A stretch of DNA of 56,010 nucleotides from Vibrio sagamiensis NBRC 104589 (lineage in GTDB: Bacteria > Pseudomonadota > Gammaproteobacteria > Enterobacterales > Vibrionaceae): positions 1 through 56,010 of the forward strand of contig NZ_BJXJ01000028.1 in NCBI RefSeq assembly GCF_007990935.1, in the 5' to 3' direction. The position numbers and the translations under genes were made by a program. The notes under the pieces were generated by a model that saw nothing but the letters and a program-made list of their open reading frames with translations, was not told the origin of the DNA and made no database searches. Within the stretch, counting starts at the first letter, position 1. The number at the start of each line of letters is the position of its first letter. This document shows positions 1 to 9,731 of this stretch, piece after piece.

Positions 1-21
1 ATCAACAACGTTTCCGCTGTT

Positions 22-60
22 TAGGGGTGCGAATTATAAGAGCATTTTTTTGCGATGCAA
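22..60 (-). promoter_or_regulatory. Leftward stable-RNA-type promoter at window edge
   Basis: Read on the minus strand there is a -35 TTGCAT (55-60), a 16-nt spacer, a perfect -10 TATAAT (33-38) and a GC-rich discriminator TCGCACCCC. This is the usual architecture of stringently controlled tRNA/rRNA promoters. It fires away from orn and off the left edge. In E. coli the orn locus adjoins glycine tRNA genes, so a tRNA operon just outside the window is my inference; no tRNA body is visible here. Confidence 0.6.
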
Positions 61-156
61 GCCCTTCCTTAAAAAAAACTTTATTTTTTTTCCAAATGAT
101 GAAAAAGCAAGCAAAACACTTATTAGTTTCAACAATTTGGATCACAACTTTAACAG

Positions 157-702
157 TTAGATCTTAAAAATGGTTTCTCGATAGTATTTAAGTTCAGCAA
201 TCGACTCACGAATATCATCGAGCGCAAGATGCGTTCCCTGTTTGCTGAATCCAGCTAATATCTGTGGCTTCCATCGACGAGTAAGTTCTTTCAGAGTACT
301 GACATCCAAGTAGCGATAATGGAAGTACGCCTCCAGTTCCGGCATATGCTTGTAGAGAAAGCGACGATCTTGTCCAATACTGTTACCACAGATAGGTGAA
401 ACACCTTTTGGCACCCACTGCTCCAAGAAAGCAATAGTTTGTTCAACCGCCTGTTGTTCTGAGATTTGGCTCTGACGCACACGTTCGACCAATCCACTGT
501 TAGTGTGAGTATTGGTGCACCACTCATCCATCTTGGCTAATTCTGCTTCATTTTGATGAATCGCAAGTACTGGCCCTTCGGCTAAAATATTCAGTTCACT
601 GTCGGTGACAATAGAAGCGATTTCAATGACTTTATGCGTTTCAGGATCAAGTCCTGTCATCTCTAAGTCAACCCAAATCAAGTTTTGATCGCTAAAAGAC
701 AT
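157..702 (-). CDS. orn: Oligoribonuclease
   Basis: Encodes a 181-residue 3'-5' exoribonuclease of the DEDDh family that finishes mRNA decay by cleaving 2-5 nt RNAs, and that clears pGpG in cyclic-di-GMP turnover. The DEDDh residues are visible: DLEMTGLD near the N-terminus, the Asp in [10 protein letters not shown], and the C-terminal His-x4-Asp (HLALDD). The frame stays open 34 codons upstream, but [10 protein letters not shown] at 702 matches the usual family start and length. Orn is divergent from rsgA with about 117 bp between them, the same neighbours as in E. coli (orn-rsgA-psd). Confidence 0.97.
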   Translation of the reverse strand: MSFSDQNLIWVDLEMTGLDPETHKVIEIASIVTDSELNILAEGPVLAIHQNEAELAKMDEWCTNTHTNSGLVERVRQSQISEQQAVEQTIAFLEQWVPKGVSPICGNSIGQDRRFLYKHMPELEAYFHYRYLDVSTLKELTRRWKPQILAGFSKQGTHLALDDIRESIAELKYYRETIFKI

Positions 703-819
703 AGTTATGCCGCCTATTTGTTTATCGCTAAAAGAGGTACTATACCTGAAAATACTTGAAACACGATACTCACAACGCCGATCAAAACGGTTGAGCGAAC
801 TCATATTAAGTACAAAATT

Positions 820-1884
820 GTGGCAAAAAAGAAAAAGTTAACCAAAGGTCAGGTGCGTCGAGTACGCAACAACCAACAAAAGCGTTTAAAAAAGCAAGAA
901 GACTCAATCCAGTGGGATGAAGCGATGCTCGGTGCCAGTAAGCAAGGGTTAGTCATTACACGCTTTGGCCAACATGCCGACATCGAAGATCTAGCAACCG
1001 GTGACATTCAGCGTTGTAATCTTCGCCGCGGCATTGAATCTCTTGTCTCTGGTGACCGCGTGCTATGGCGAGAAGGGTTAGAATCGATGTCAGGTATTTC
1101 TGGTGTTGTTGAAGCCGTCGAGCCAAGAACCTCCGTTTTAACTCGCCCAGATTACTACGATGGATTAAAACCCGTTGCTGCCAATGTGGATCAAATGGTG
1201 ATTGTGTCGTCGGTCTTACCGGAACTTTCACTCAATATTATTGACCGCTACCTTGTTGCTTCAGAAACGCTAAAAATAGCACCATTGCTGGTACTCAACA
1301 AAATTGATTTACTCTCCGTTGAAGAACGAAATACCTATCAAGATTGGCTGACAGAATATCAACGTATTGGCTATAAAGTCCTGTTTGTGAGTAAAGAATC
1401 CGGTGAAGGCATCGCCGAGTTAGAAGCCCATCTTCATGGACGGATTAATATCTTCGTCGGGCAATCTGGCGTGGGTAAATCGAGCTTGGTTAACGCATTA
1501 ATGCCGGAGCTCGAAAATGAAGTTGAAGAAGGGGCCATTTCAGAAAACTCTGGTTTAGGTCAACATACCACAACAGCTGCCCGCCTTTACCACATCCCGA
1601 CAGGCGGTGATCTGATCGACTCTCCCGGTGTTCGTGAATTCGGCCTCTGGCACCTAGAATCAGAGGAAATCACCAAAGCTTTTGTCGAGTTTCGTCCATT
1701 TCTTGGCTTGTGTAAGTTCAGAGATTGCAAACATGTAGACGATCCTGGATGTGCACTACGTGAAGCGGTAGAACAAAACGAAGTCAGCCAAGTTCGATTT
1801 GATAACTATCATCGTATTTTGGATAGCATGTTGGAAAATAAAGCAAACCGACAGTACTCACGCAGTAAGAAAGCGGATTTGTAG
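820..1884 (+). CDS. rsgA: Small ribosomal subunit biogenesis GTPase RsgA
   Basis: A 354-residue circularly permuted GTPase that acts in late 30S subunit maturation. The N-terminus is very lysine-rich, followed by an OB-fold region. The G motifs appear in permuted order: G4 NKIDLL, then the P-loop [10 protein letters not shown], then G3 DSPG. A C-terminal zinc knuckle shows Cys-x5-Cys-x-His-x5-Cys ([14 protein letters not shown]). It starts with GTG at 820. It is divergent from orn and followed by psd about 268 bp away, so probably a separate transcript from psd. Confidence 0.97.
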   Translation: MAKKKKLTKGQVRRVRNNQQKRLKKQEDSIQWDEAMLGASKQGLVITRFGQHADIEDLATGDIQRCNLRRGIESLVSGDRVLWREGLESMSGISGVVEAVEPRTSVLTRPDYYDGLKPVAANVDQMVIVSSVLPELSLNIIDRYLVASETLKIAPLLVLNKIDLLSVEERNTYQDWLTEYQRIGYKVLFVSKESGEGIAELEAHLHGRINIFVGQSGVGKSSLVNALMPELENEVEEGAISENSGLGQHTTTAARLYHIPTGGDLIDSPGVREFGLWHLESEEITKAFVEFRPFLGLCKFRDCKHVDDPGCALREAVEQNEVSQVRFDNYHRILDSMLENKANRQYSRSKKADL

Positions 1885-1924
1885 TCAAACGCACTCAATG
1901 TTGTATAATTAAACGTCAAGTACT

Positions 1925-1956
1925 TATACCCAAGTCATTTCAGGTGCTTGGGTATA
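1925..1956. repeat. Vibrio-type palindromic unit, copy 1
   Basis: Perfect 10-bp arms TATACCCAAG and CTTGGGTATA flank a 12-nt loop containing TTTCAGGTG. It follows rsgA by about 40 bp and may form the 3' end hairpin of its mRNA, although no U-tract follows. A second copy with identical arms lies at 36650-36682 after dsbD. Confidence 0.75.
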
Positions 1957-2152
1957 TCGTAACCATTGTGATGATTAATTGGTAAGTTGAATCGTCAGCT
2001 TTTTATCTTCAATACAACAGCTCAATGGATCTCTTTGTTTCTCTCTCACCTTATAGCAACAGGCTTTTTGGGATAAGACAGACAATAAGAACAAAATTTA
2101 GTAATATCTCGCATCTTAACGCGAGAATCTAACAGAAGTATCGGAATTAGAG

Positions 2153-3010
2153 ATGGATAAAATTAAAGTTGGACTGCAATACTGGCTTCCTCAGCATGGT
2201 TTAACCCGCTTGGTAGGCAAATTGGCTTCCGCTAAAGCTGGTCGTCTAACAACAGCCGTAATTCGCTGGTTTATAAAGCAATATAACGTCAACATGGATG
2301 AAGCGAAGCACTCAAACCCAGAGCATTTTGAGAGCTTCAATGAATTCTTCGTCCGTGAACTAAAAGAAGACGCACGCCCAATCACACAAGACGAGTCCGT
2401 GATAACTCACCCGGCTGATGCTTGCGTGAGCCAATTCGGTGCGATTGAAAATGGTCAGCTAATCCAAGCGAAAGGCCATCATTTCTCAGCTCAAGAACTC
2501 TTAGGTGGGGATGCAGCACTTGCCCAAGAATTCCAAGACGGTTCCTTTGCAACACTTTACCTATCGCCAAGAGACTATCATCGTGTCCATATGCCGTGTG
2601 ATGCAACTTTGCGTCAAATGATCTATGTTCCTGGCGATCTGTTCTCTGTTAATCCATTAACAGCAGAAAATGTACCAAATCTATTCGCTCGTAACGAACG
2701 TGTTGTGTGTATTTTTGACACAGACTTTGGGCCAATGGCACAAGTGCTTGTCGGTGCAACAATTGTAGGTAGTATTGAACAAGTTTGGGCTGGCACGATC
2801 ACACCACCACGTGGTAATACAGTGTACAAGTGGGACTACCCAGCAGAGGGTGAACAAGCAATTAAATTGAACAAAGGCGAAGAAATGGGCCGCTTCAAAC
2901 TTGGTTCAACGGTCATTAACCTGTTTGCTAAAGATACCGTAACATTCGATGCCAGCATTGAAAATGGTAAGCCGACACTGATGGGCACGCCATTCGCGCA
3001 TAAGCAGTAA
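2153..3010 (+). CDS. psd: Phosphatidylserine decarboxylase proenzyme
   Basis: A 285-residue inner-membrane-associated enzyme that decarboxylates phosphatidylserine to phosphatidylethanolamine, the last step of PE synthesis. It is made as a proenzyme and cleaves itself at the LGST motif, seen near residue 250 in [13 protein letters not shown]; the new N-terminal Ser becomes the pyruvoyl cofactor. The [10 protein letters not shown] motif, which carries family-conserved His residues, is also present. Length is typical of the proteobacterial type-I family. It sits next to rsgA as in E. coli; the mscM homologue that often follows is absent here and gpmM converges instead. Confidence 0.97.
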   Translation: MDKIKVGLQYWLPQHGLTRLVGKLASAKAGRLTTAVIRWFIKQYNVNMDEAKHSNPEHFESFNEFFVRELKEDARPITQDESVITHPADACVSQFGAIENGQLIQAKGHHFSAQELLGGDAALAQEFQDGSFATLYLSPRDYHRVHMPCDATLRQMIYVPGDLFSVNPLTAENVPNLFARNERVVCIFDTDFGPMAQVLVGATIVGSIEQVWAGTITPPRGNTVYKWDYPAEGEQAIKLNKGEEMGRFKLGSTVINLFAKDTVTFDASIENGKPTLMGTPFAHKQ

Positions 3011-3097
3011 GACCAAGTAAGAAGAAATCAGCGCTGCGAGCTCAAGCATATCGAGCTCAAAGAGCCTCTTCGGCTTTTCTAGACGCTCATTAATCGC

Positions 3098-3128
3098 AAA
3101 GCCTCTGACTGACCTCAGAGGCTTTTTT
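3098..3128 (+). terminator. Terminator after psd
   Basis: The stem GCCTCTGA/TCAGAGGC (3101-3108 with 3115-3122) is followed by six T. A weaker GCC-TCTTC-GGC hairpin with TTTTC lies just upstream at about 3063-3078. Confidence 0.8.
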
Positions 3129-3170
3129 ACTCTTCACGTTATCTGATTGCCGATGTTTTAGACATGACTA

Positions 3171-3203
3171 AAAAGCCCTTGGTTATCTCTAACCAAGGGC
3201 TTT
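3171..3203 (-). terminator. Terminator after gpmM
   Basis: A 14-bp stem AAAGCCCTTGGTTA with its complement at 3190-3203 lies 30 bp past the gpmM stop. On the minus strand it is followed by a T-rich run. Confidence 0.85.
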
Positions 3204-3233
3204 AGGGTATATGTCTTTTCAGTAAAAACGTGC

Positions 3234-4766
3234 TTATTTAGTCAGAACATCACCAGACATTTCAGCAGGAATCTCTAAGCCAGCAAGAGACAACATTGTT
3301 GGTGCAAGGTCTGATAACTTACCACCTGACTTGAATTCAATCTCTTTGTCACCGACATAAATCAAAGGTACTGGTAGGTTAGTATGTGCCGTATGTGTAC
3401 CACCTGTTTCTGGGTCCACCATCATTTCAGCGTTACCGTGGTCAGCAGTGATCAGTAACTGTCCCCCGATTTCTTTGATGGCTTCTACCACTTTGCCAAC
3501 ACTTTCGTCTAGCGCTTCGATTGCTTTCTCAGCGGCTTCATAAACCCCCGTATGACCAACCATATCAGCATTTGGATAGTTACAAATGATAGTATCAAAC
3601 TTACCCGATTTAATTGCAGCAACCAGCTTTTCAGTTAGCTCAGGAGAGCTCATTTCTGGTTGAAGGTCATACGTAGCGACTTTTGGAGAAGCCACAAGCT
3701 GACGCTCTTCACCAGCAAACTCGTTTTCAACACCACCATTGAAGAAGAAAGTCACGTGAGCATATTTCTCTGTTTCAGAAATACGTAGCTGAGTTTGACC
3801 TTGCTTAGACAACCACTCACCGTAAGTATTTTCTAGTGATGCTGGTGGGAAGGCCGTCGCAAGCGGAATATCAGCGGCATATTGCGTTAGCATAACAAAG
3901 TTAACCGCTGGGAAAGTCGCACGTTCAAAACCATCAAACTCCGGAACAAAAGTGCGAGTAATCTGGCGAGCACGATCTGCACGATAGTTCATGAAGATCA
4001 CCGCGTCACCATCTTGCATGATTGCGTCTTCTTGCTCTGCAGTTTTGATTGCTGTTGCTTTAACAAACTCATCATTTTCATCACGAGCGTAAGCCGCTTC
4101 TAAACCTGCTACAGCCGTTTCTGCATGAAACTCTGCTTTGGCTTGAGTCAGAAGGTCATAAGCAACTTGAACACGTTCCCAGTTGTTATCACGATCCATT
4201 GCGTAGTAGCGACCTACTAATGAAGCAACACGTCCTTTACCTAATTTGGCAAAAAGGTCTTGGAAGCGTTGAAGCGAACCTTCTGCACTACGTGGCGGAG
4301 TATCACGCCCATCCAAAAAGCAGTGTAGATAAATCTTCTCAGCACCACGGGCTGCCGCCATTTCTACTGCAGCATAAATATGGTCTTCATGAGAGTGAAC
4401 ACCGCCTGGCGACATCAGCCCCATGATATGTACTGCTTTATTAGCTTCGACTGCAGTATCAATCGCTGCCATCAGCGCTGCAGTTTCAGTGAACTCACCA
4501 TCAGCGATAGATTTAGTAATACGAGTCAGATCTTGATATACAACACGGCCTGCTCCAATATTAGTATGACCCACTTCTGAGTTACCCATTTGACCATCAG
4601 GTAAACCAACATCAATACCAGAAGCAGAAATTAATGTATTCGGGTTATTCGCAATAAGTGCATCCATTACTGGTGTTTTGGCATTGGCAATTGCGTTGCT
4701 TGCTGTGTCTTCACGGTGACCGTAACCGTCAAGGATAACTAGAGCTAATGGCTTTTTAGCTGACAT
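3234..4766 (-). CDS. gpmM: 2,3-bisphosphoglycerate-independent phosphoglycerate mutase
   Basis: A 510-residue cytosolic Mn-dependent enzyme of glycolysis and gluconeogenesis that interconverts 3- and 2-phosphoglycerate through a phosphoserine intermediate. It belongs to the alkaline phosphatase superfamily. The catalytic Ser is in GNSEVGH (about Ser63), metal ligands are visible in VILDGYG and TADHGNAE, and the hinge/substrate region is FLDGRDTPP. Length matches the family. It is divergent from yibN, as in E. coli, across a long gap. In E. coli envC directly follows gpmM; here envC lies beyond cysE. Confidence 0.97.
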   Translation of the reverse strand: MSAKKPLALVILDGYGHREDTASNAIANAKTPVMDALIANNPNTLISASGIDVGLPDGQMGNSEVGHTNIGAGRVVYQDLTRITKSIADGEFTETAALMAAIDTAVEANKAVHIMGLMSPGGVHSHEDHIYAAVEMAAARGAEKIYLHCFLDGRDTPPRSAEGSLQRFQDLFAKLGKGRVASLVGRYYAMDRDNNWERVQVAYDLLTQAKAEFHAETAVAGLEAAYARDENDEFVKATAIKTAEQEDAIMQDGDAVIFMNYRADRARQITRTFVPEFDGFERATFPAVNFVMLTQYAADIPLATAFPPASLENTYGEWLSKQGQTQLRISETEKYAHVTFFFNGGVENEFAGEERQLVASPKVATYDLQPEMSSPELTEKLVAAIKSGKFDTIICNYPNADMVGHTGVYEAAEKAIEALDESVGKVVEAIKEIGGQLLITADHGNAEMMVDPETGGTHTAHTNLPVPLIYVGDKEIEFKSGGKLSDLAPTMLSLAGLEIPAEMSGDVLTK

Positions 4767-5295
4767 AGTAATGACCTCATCAAATTTAAGTAACTGTTGG
4801 TATAGGGTAAAACCTAAACGAACCTTAAAACAAAACTAGCGTAATTTTACTACACTTTGCACCCAAAACTGTAGGGTAAGATCAAATAATGTGTGTGATT
4901 TATTGTTGCTATATTACAGTTTGTTCTTTTAGTCCGATACTTCTCCCCATTTATTCAAACGCTTCAGTGCCCCGTTCTTGATAATCTATATCCTACTCTT
5001 AAAGACTTTTATTATTCGTTCAATCAAGGCAAGAAGACACTTTTACAAATCATGATTCCTATTATGCACCCTAGAAGAAAAAAATAACCATCGTTTTTAA
5101 CAATCACATTGATAGTTTTTTTCTAATATGGCCAATGACAGTGACCTTTTTGTCAAATAAGAGTATTTCGATTATATTAGACCTAAATGTATAGGTCTCA
5201 ATTATTAACGAGAACGCTTTAACCCTCTCGCCTAAGGCGACTAACCTCGCTATACTCCAGCTTTATTTTCTGCCAAACATGCAAGAGCTCAAGAC
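4767..5295. other. Long intergenic region between gpmM and yibN
   Basis: These 529 bp hold no convincing gene. The region must carry both divergent promoters. I can see an inverted repeat AGACCTA-N6-TAGGTCT at 5179-5198 and a -10-like TATACT at 5251-5256 about 40 bp before yibN, without a good -35. The sequence is A+T-rich, with many short T-runs, and no riboswitch fold is recognisable by eye. Confidence 0.5.
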
Positions 5296-5730
5296 ATGCA
5301 AGAGTACATTGAATTTTTCCAACAAAACATGATTCTATCTTTGGTTTGGGTAGGCCTTTTGGTTGCTCTTATCACTACAATTGTTAAATCAGCAACCGCT
5401 CCCTACAAAGTCATCAACGTAAGTCAATTAACTCATCTGATAAACCGTGAAAGTGGTGTCGTCGTCGACATACGCTCGAAAGATGAATTCAAGCAAGGCC
5501 ATATCACTGATTCAGTTCACATTTTACCATCAGATATTAAAGCGGGAACGCTTCGTGGACTTGAAAAGCGTAAATCAGACCCAATCATCCTAGTATGCAA
5601 AACAGGCCACACTGCTCAAGAAAGTGCAAACCTACTTGTAAAAACGGGCTTTACTAATGTCAGCCTACTAAAAAATGGGTTGATTGCGTGGAATGAAGCT
5701 AACCTTCCTCTAATTCGAGGAAAGAAATAA
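5296..5730 (+). CDS. yibN: Membrane-anchored rhodanese-like protein
   Basis: A 144-residue protein with one N-terminal transmembrane helix (about residues 12-30, LSLVWVGLLVALITTIV) and a single rhodanese domain. The active-site loop is CKTGHTA with the persulfide-carrying Cys present, so it is likely a competent sulfurtransferase rather than an inactive homologue. The substrate is unknown. The start at 5296 is preceded by GAG, and an upstream ATG at 5279 is out of frame. It heads the yibN-secB-gpsA-cysE series; grxC, which separates yibN and secB in E. coli, is missing. Confidence 0.9.
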   Translation: MQEYIEFFQQNMILSLVWVGLLVALITTIVKSATAPYKVINVSQLTHLINRESGVVVDIRSKDEFKQGHITDSVHILPSDIKAGTLRGLEKRKSDPIILVCKTGHTAQESANLLVKTGFTNVSLLKNGLIAWNEANLPLIRGKK

Positions 5731-5732
5731 GG

Positions 5733-5765
5733 CCTCAGGAATATTACAGCGCAAATCGCCTGAGG
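5733..5765 (+). repeat. Inverted repeat after yibN
   Basis: Perfect 7-bp arms CCTCAGG/CCTGAGG flank 19 nt directly after the yibN stop. There is no U-tract, so it may be an mRNA 3' end stabiliser rather than an intrinsic terminator. Confidence 0.45.
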
Positions 5766-5938
5766 TATTAACTGAACAATTTAGAATCAACAACAACACT
5801 AAGATGTGAAGTCCTGCAACGAAATCAGCACCTCATCTGGTCAAAGTTGAATCTCTTCGTTAGCCTCAGAACAAAACCTCTCCTTGGGTTTAGGGCATTT
5901 AGTGACACCAAACTCATTATTGATTAAGGAATAGAAAA

Positions 5939-6403
5939 ATGGCTGAAGCAGCACCACAAGACGCACAACAAAACTTTGCAATTCAACGTATCTTCCTGAA
6001 AGACGTTTCTTTCGAAGCTCCGAATTCTCCAGTAATTTTCCAAAAAGAATGGAATCCAGATGTTAAACTAGACCTAGACACTCAAAGTCGCGAGCTTGGC
6101 GAAGGTGTTTACGAAGTTATTCTGCGTCTCACTGTAACAGTGAAGAATGAAGAAGAAACCGCATTTTTATGTGAAGTTCAGCAAGGTGGTATTTTCACTG
6201 CTGATAAAATGGAAGCAGGCCAACTAGCACACTGCCTAGGAGCTTTCTGTCCGAACATCCTATTCCCATACGCTCGTGAAACTATCTCAAGCTTAGTGGT
6301 AAAAGGCACGTTCCCACAGCTGAACCTAGCACCGGTTAACTTCGATGCGCTGTTTATGAACTATCTACAGCAACAAGCACAGCAAGGCGAAGTCGAAGCA
6401 TAA
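5939..6403 (+). CDS. secB: Protein-export chaperone SecB
   Basis: A 154-residue cytosolic tetrameric chaperone that holds preproteins unfolded and passes them to SecA. The sequence is typical: [14 protein letters not shown] at the N-terminus, the acidic and hydrophobic substrate groove strands, and the [19 protein letters not shown] segment that defines the family. It is preceded by a 208-bp gap after yibN and an AAGGAATAG ribosome-binding region. The glutamine- and acid-rich C-terminus is usual. gpsA follows after a clear terminator, so the two are probably separately promoted or only partly read through. Confidence 0.97.
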   Translation: MAEAAPQDAQQNFAIQRIFLKDVSFEAPNSPVIFQKEWNPDVKLDLDTQSRELGEGVYEVILRLTVTVKNEEETAFLCEVQQGGIFTADKMEAGQLAHCLGAFCPNILFPYARETISSLVVKGTFPQLNLAPVNFDALFMNYLQQQAQQGEVEA

Positions 6404-6454
6404 TTCAATCTAGCATAATACGTATCTAAGCTTTTGATACGTGAAACGTTCAAT

Positions 6455-6497
6455 AAAAATGCACAAAACATCTTCTCATGATGTAATGTGCATTTTT
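6455..6497 (+). terminator. Terminator after secB
   Basis: The stem AAAATGCAC...GTGCATTTT has an inner ACATC/GATGT helix and ends in TTTTTT. It is 50 bp past the secB stop. Confidence 0.75.
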
Positions 6498-6597
6498 TAT
6501 TTCTCACAAAAGTTCCTAGTCCCTAGCCTCTAGTATCAGTAAAATCTGGAGCTTATGGACTAGATCACTAGTAATAAAAAGATAACTAGGTGGTAAT

Positions 6598-7635
6598 ATG
6601 GCATCAACAAACTCAAATAATGCTTACGGTAAGACGATCAATATGACCGTTATTGGAGCAGGCTCATACGGAACATCATTAGCAATCTCACTAGCTCGCA
6701 ATGGAGCAAACATTATTCTGTGGGGACACGATCCTGACCACATGGCTCGCCTTGAACATGACCGAGCTAACCATGCTTTTCTACCGAATATTGATTTTCC
6801 AGAAAGTCTAATCATTGAATCAAACTTAGAAAAAGCCGTGCAAGCAAGCCGTGACCTATTAGTTGTGGTTCCAAGCCATGTTTTTGGCCAAGTTCTCTGT
6901 AGTTTCAAACCTTTCTTACGTCAGGATTCGCGTATTTGCTGGGCAACTAAAGGATTAGAGCCCGAAACAGGCCGCCTGCTAAAAGATGTGGCTTTTGATG
7001 TCATTGGTGAGCATTACCCTCTTGCTGTCCTGTCAGGCCCGACGTTTGCCAAAGAGTTAGCGATGGGCATGCCAACCGCCATCTCAGTTGCTTCACCCGA
7101 TACTGATTTTCTCTCTGACCTACAAGAGCAAATTCACTGCGGAAAAACATTCCGCGTCTACGCCAATCATGACTTTATTGGTATGCAACTTGGTGGGGCA
7201 GTCAAAAACGTCATCGCAATTGGGGCAGGTATGTCCGATGGTATTGGTTTTGGTGCCAATGCTCGTACTGCCTTGATTACCCGAGGATTAGCAGAAATGA
7301 CCCGCCTTGGTACCGCGCTAGGTGCTCAGCCGGATACCTTTATGGGCATGGCTGGACTTGGTGATTTAGTCTTGACGTGTACCGATAATCAGTCACGCAA
7401 CCGTCGCTTTGGCTTAGCTCTTGGGCAGGGAAAAGGTGTTGATGTCGCTCAAGAAGAAATTGGTCAAGTTGTCGAAGGTTATCGTAATACCAAAGAAGTT
7501 TGGGTGTTAGCTCAACGTATGGGTGTTGAGATGCCAATTGTTGACCAAATTTACCAAGTATTGTATCAAGAGAAAGAAGCACGCCAAGCTGCTCAAGATT
7601 TACTCGCACGAGATAAAAAGACCGAGGGTAAGTAA
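6598..7635 (+). CDS. gpsA: Glycerol-3-phosphate dehydrogenase [NAD(P)+]
   Basis: A 345-residue cytosolic enzyme that reduces dihydroxyacetone phosphate to sn-glycerol-3-phosphate for phospholipid synthesis. The Rossmann motif [10 protein letters not shown] is at residues 20-29, the family motifs LSGPTFAKE and [10 protein letters not shown] (containing the catalytic Lys) follow, and the C-terminal helical domain has [10 protein letters not shown]. An AGGTGG ribosome-binding site 5 nt before the ATG fixes the start. It adjoins cysE as in E. coli (secB-gpsA-cysE). Confidence 0.97.
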   Translation: MASTNSNNAYGKTINMTVIGAGSYGTSLAISLARNGANIILWGHDPDHMARLEHDRANHAFLPNIDFPESLIIESNLEKAVQASRDLLVVVPSHVFGQVLCSFKPFLRQDSRICWATKGLEPETGRLLKDVAFDVIGEHYPLAVLSGPTFAKELAMGMPTAISVASPDTDFLSDLQEQIHCGKTFRVYANHDFIGMQLGGAVKNVIAIGAGMSDGIGFGANARTALITRGLAEMTRLGTALGAQPDTFMGMAGLGDLVLTCTDNQSRNRRFGLALGQGKGVDVAQEEIGQVVEGYRNTKEVWVLAQRMGVEMPIVDQIYQVLYQEKEARQAAQDLLARDKKTEGK

Positions 7636-7714
7636 GCTTCAAAAATTATTTAAAGTAATATAGGTAAAATAAAAGACACTGGCAGATCACGGAAGAATGA
7701 ATCAGGAAACAAAC

Positions 7715-8524
7715 ATGAAAGACTGCAAGAAGAAAAAAGTCTGGGATAAAATTGTCTCAGAAGCCCGTGAAATGTCAGAGCAAGAGCCCATGCTGGCAAG
7801 TTTTTATCATGCTACTATCATCAAGCATGACAGTTTATGTGCGGCATTGAGCTACATTTTAGCCAATAAATTGAACACCGCTTCTATGCCAGCGATGGCA
7901 GTGCGTGAGGTAGTTGAAGAAGCCTTTGCTGCCGACCCAATGATAACCGACAGCGCTGCTTGCGATATTTGCGCAACCGTGACTCGTGACCCTGCGGTAT
8001 CAATGTACTCCATGCCATTGCTTTACCTCAAAGGCTACCATGCTCTACAGGGCTATCGAGTGGCAAACTGGTTATGGAAACAGGGCCGTTTTGCTCTGGC
8101 CACTTACCTGCAAAATCAGATTTCTGTGGCTTGCCAAGTTGATATCCACCCAGCAGCACGGATCGGCAGTGGTATCATGCTTGACCACGCCACAGGGATT
8201 GTCATCGGCGAAACAGCCGTAGTGGAGAATGACGTTTCCATATTACAAGACGTCACACTCGGTGGTACTGGTAAAGAATGCGGCGATCGTCACCCTAAAA
8301 TTCGTGAGGGCGTGATGATTGGAGCTGGGGCAAAAATTCTCGGTAATATTGAAGTGGGTGAAGGGGCTAAAATTGGTTCGTGTTCCGTGGTATTACAGCC
8401 AGTACCTCCTCATACTACGGTGGCAGGTGTCCCAGCAAAAATCCTAGGGCGCCCTAAAACGGACAAACCATCTCTCGATATGGACCAAGGCTTTAAAAGC
8501 TTTGTTAACGGTGACGGCATATAG
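7715..8524 (+). CDS. cysE: Serine O-acetyltransferase
   Basis: A cytosolic hexameric enzyme that acetylates L-serine, the committed step of cysteine synthesis. It has an N-terminal helical domain (about residues 1-135) and then a left-handed beta-helix of hexapeptide repeats, including DIHPAARIGSGIMLDHATGIVIGE. The catalytic His is in DHATG. I place the start at the second ATG (269 residues), because CAGGAA lies 8 nt before it, whereas the ATG at 7697 has its only purine run abutting it. The C-terminal tail ends in GDGI, consistent with the isoleucine-ending tail that docks cysteine synthase. Confidence 0.95.
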   Translation: MKDCKKKKVWDKIVSEAREMSEQEPMLASFYHATIIKHDSLCAALSYILANKLNTASMPAMAVREVVEEAFAADPMITDSAACDICATVTRDPAVSMYSMPLLYLKGYHALQGYRVANWLWKQGRFALATYLQNQISVACQVDIHPAARIGSGIMLDHATGIVIGETAVVENDVSILQDVTLGGTGKECGDRHPKIREGVMIGAGAKILGNIEVGEGAKIGSCSVVLQPVPPHTTVAGVPAKILGRPKTDKPSLDMDQGFKSFVNGDGI

Positions 8525-8564
8525 CCATCTAGAACCTTACATCAATGCGGCAGGTAATATCTAA

Positions 8565-9695
8565 GTGCAACAACAACATTTTTCGGTAGTGCGCTCAAGT
8601 TTACTATTAGTAGGCGCTCTATTCATCACCCACCCTCTTACCGCCTACTCAGCCAGTCAGAAAGAGTTAAAAGGTGTATCGAGTGAAATTTCACGTCAAA
8701 AGAAATCTTTGACCTCACAAGAGAAACAGCTTAATGAGCTACAACAATCACTAAAAAGCCAAGAGCTGGGGATCTCCAAACTCGAAAAAGACATCAAAAC
8801 CACCAAAGCCGAATTAACGAAAGCCGATCAAAACATTGCTAAGTTAGAAAGCAAAATCACTCGCCAAGAAGAACAACGCAACACTCAAGAGCAGGAGCTC
8901 AAACAACTTCTCCAAGTCTACTACATGACTGACCGAGCCAAAGCCAATGGCCATTTACTCAATGACGGGGTAGAAGAAGACCGGATCAGTCAATACTTTC
9001 AACACTTGGCTCAAGCACGCGCAAACGTTATTGACGCTATAAATAAAACAACGGAAGCTTTAGCATACAACAAAAAGCAATTGGAATTAGAAAAGCAGCA
9101 AATTCAAACTCTACTCACCCAGCAGTCAGAGAAAAAGACCTCTCTTGCTAAAACGCAATCACAACGTAAAGGCACACTGAATAAAATTCAGAAAAGCATT
9201 AAAGATGACAAGCGTTATTTGGCCGAACTGCAACGCAATGAAACTCGCCTCAAAGCTGAGATAGCTAAAGCAGCAAAACGTAACGCCGTTCCCATGGATG
9301 GTTTAGCGAAACAGCGCGGTAAACTGCCATGGCCAATCAAGGGTCGCGTTCTGCATAATTTTGGCACCCGACAAACGGGTCAAGTTAACTGGAAAGGCAT
9401 CGTGCTGTCTGCCAGCTATGGTCAACAAGTTAAAGCGGTTTATCCCGGTACCGTTGTCTTTGCAGAATACCTTCGTGGTTATGGTTTAGTCGTCCTACTC
9501 GATCACGGCAAAGGTGACATGACGTTGTACGGCTACAACCAAGCCTTGACCAAAAAGGAAGGTGATAAAGTCACTAAAGGGGAAGTCATTGCCCTAGCGG
9601 GAGATACTGGCGGGCAAGAAAGACCTTCTTTATATTTTGAAATTCGCCGTAACAGCGAAGCGCAAAACCCCAAATCGTGGCTCAAACGCCGTTAA
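8565..9695 (+). CDS. envC: Murein hydrolase activator EnvC
   Basis: A 376-residue periplasmic divisome protein that activates AmiA/AmiB amidases at the septum. It has a signal peptide (about residues 1-30, LLLVGALFITHPLTAYSAS), a long coiled coil (about 35-245) and a C-terminal LytM/M23 domain. The LytM zinc ligands are degenerate: no HxxxD where NWKGIVL stands, and LYFEI replaces the HxH strand. This is expected of an activator rather than a hydrolase. It starts at GTG 8565, 40 bp after cysE. In E. coli envC follows gpmM, so its position here is rearranged. Confidence 0.93.
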   Translation: MQQQHFSVVRSSLLLVGALFITHPLTAYSASQKELKGVSSEISRQKKSLTSQEKQLNELQQSLKSQELGISKLEKDIKTTKAELTKADQNIAKLESKITRQEEQRNTQEQELKQLLQVYYMTDRAKANGHLLNDGVEEDRISQYFQHLAQARANVIDAINKTTEALAYNKKQLELEKQQIQTLLTQQSEKKTSLAKTQSQRKGTLNKIQKSIKDDKRYLAELQRNETRLKAEIAKAAKRNAVPMDGLAKQRGKLPWPIKGRVLHNFGTRQTGQVNWKGIVLSASYGQQVKAVYPGTVVFAEYLRGYGLVVLLDHGKGDMTLYGYNQALTKKEGDKVTKGEVIALAGDTGGQERPSLYFEIRRNSEAQNPKSWLKRR

Positions 9696-9731
9696 ACAAA
9701 GTTGTTTTGGTCATCTTACCGCCAACAAAGT

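Noticed and set aside
8565..9695. EnvC-like protein as an active LytM endopeptidase
   Set aside because: The metal-binding His/Asp residues of M23 peptidases are missing at both motif positions.
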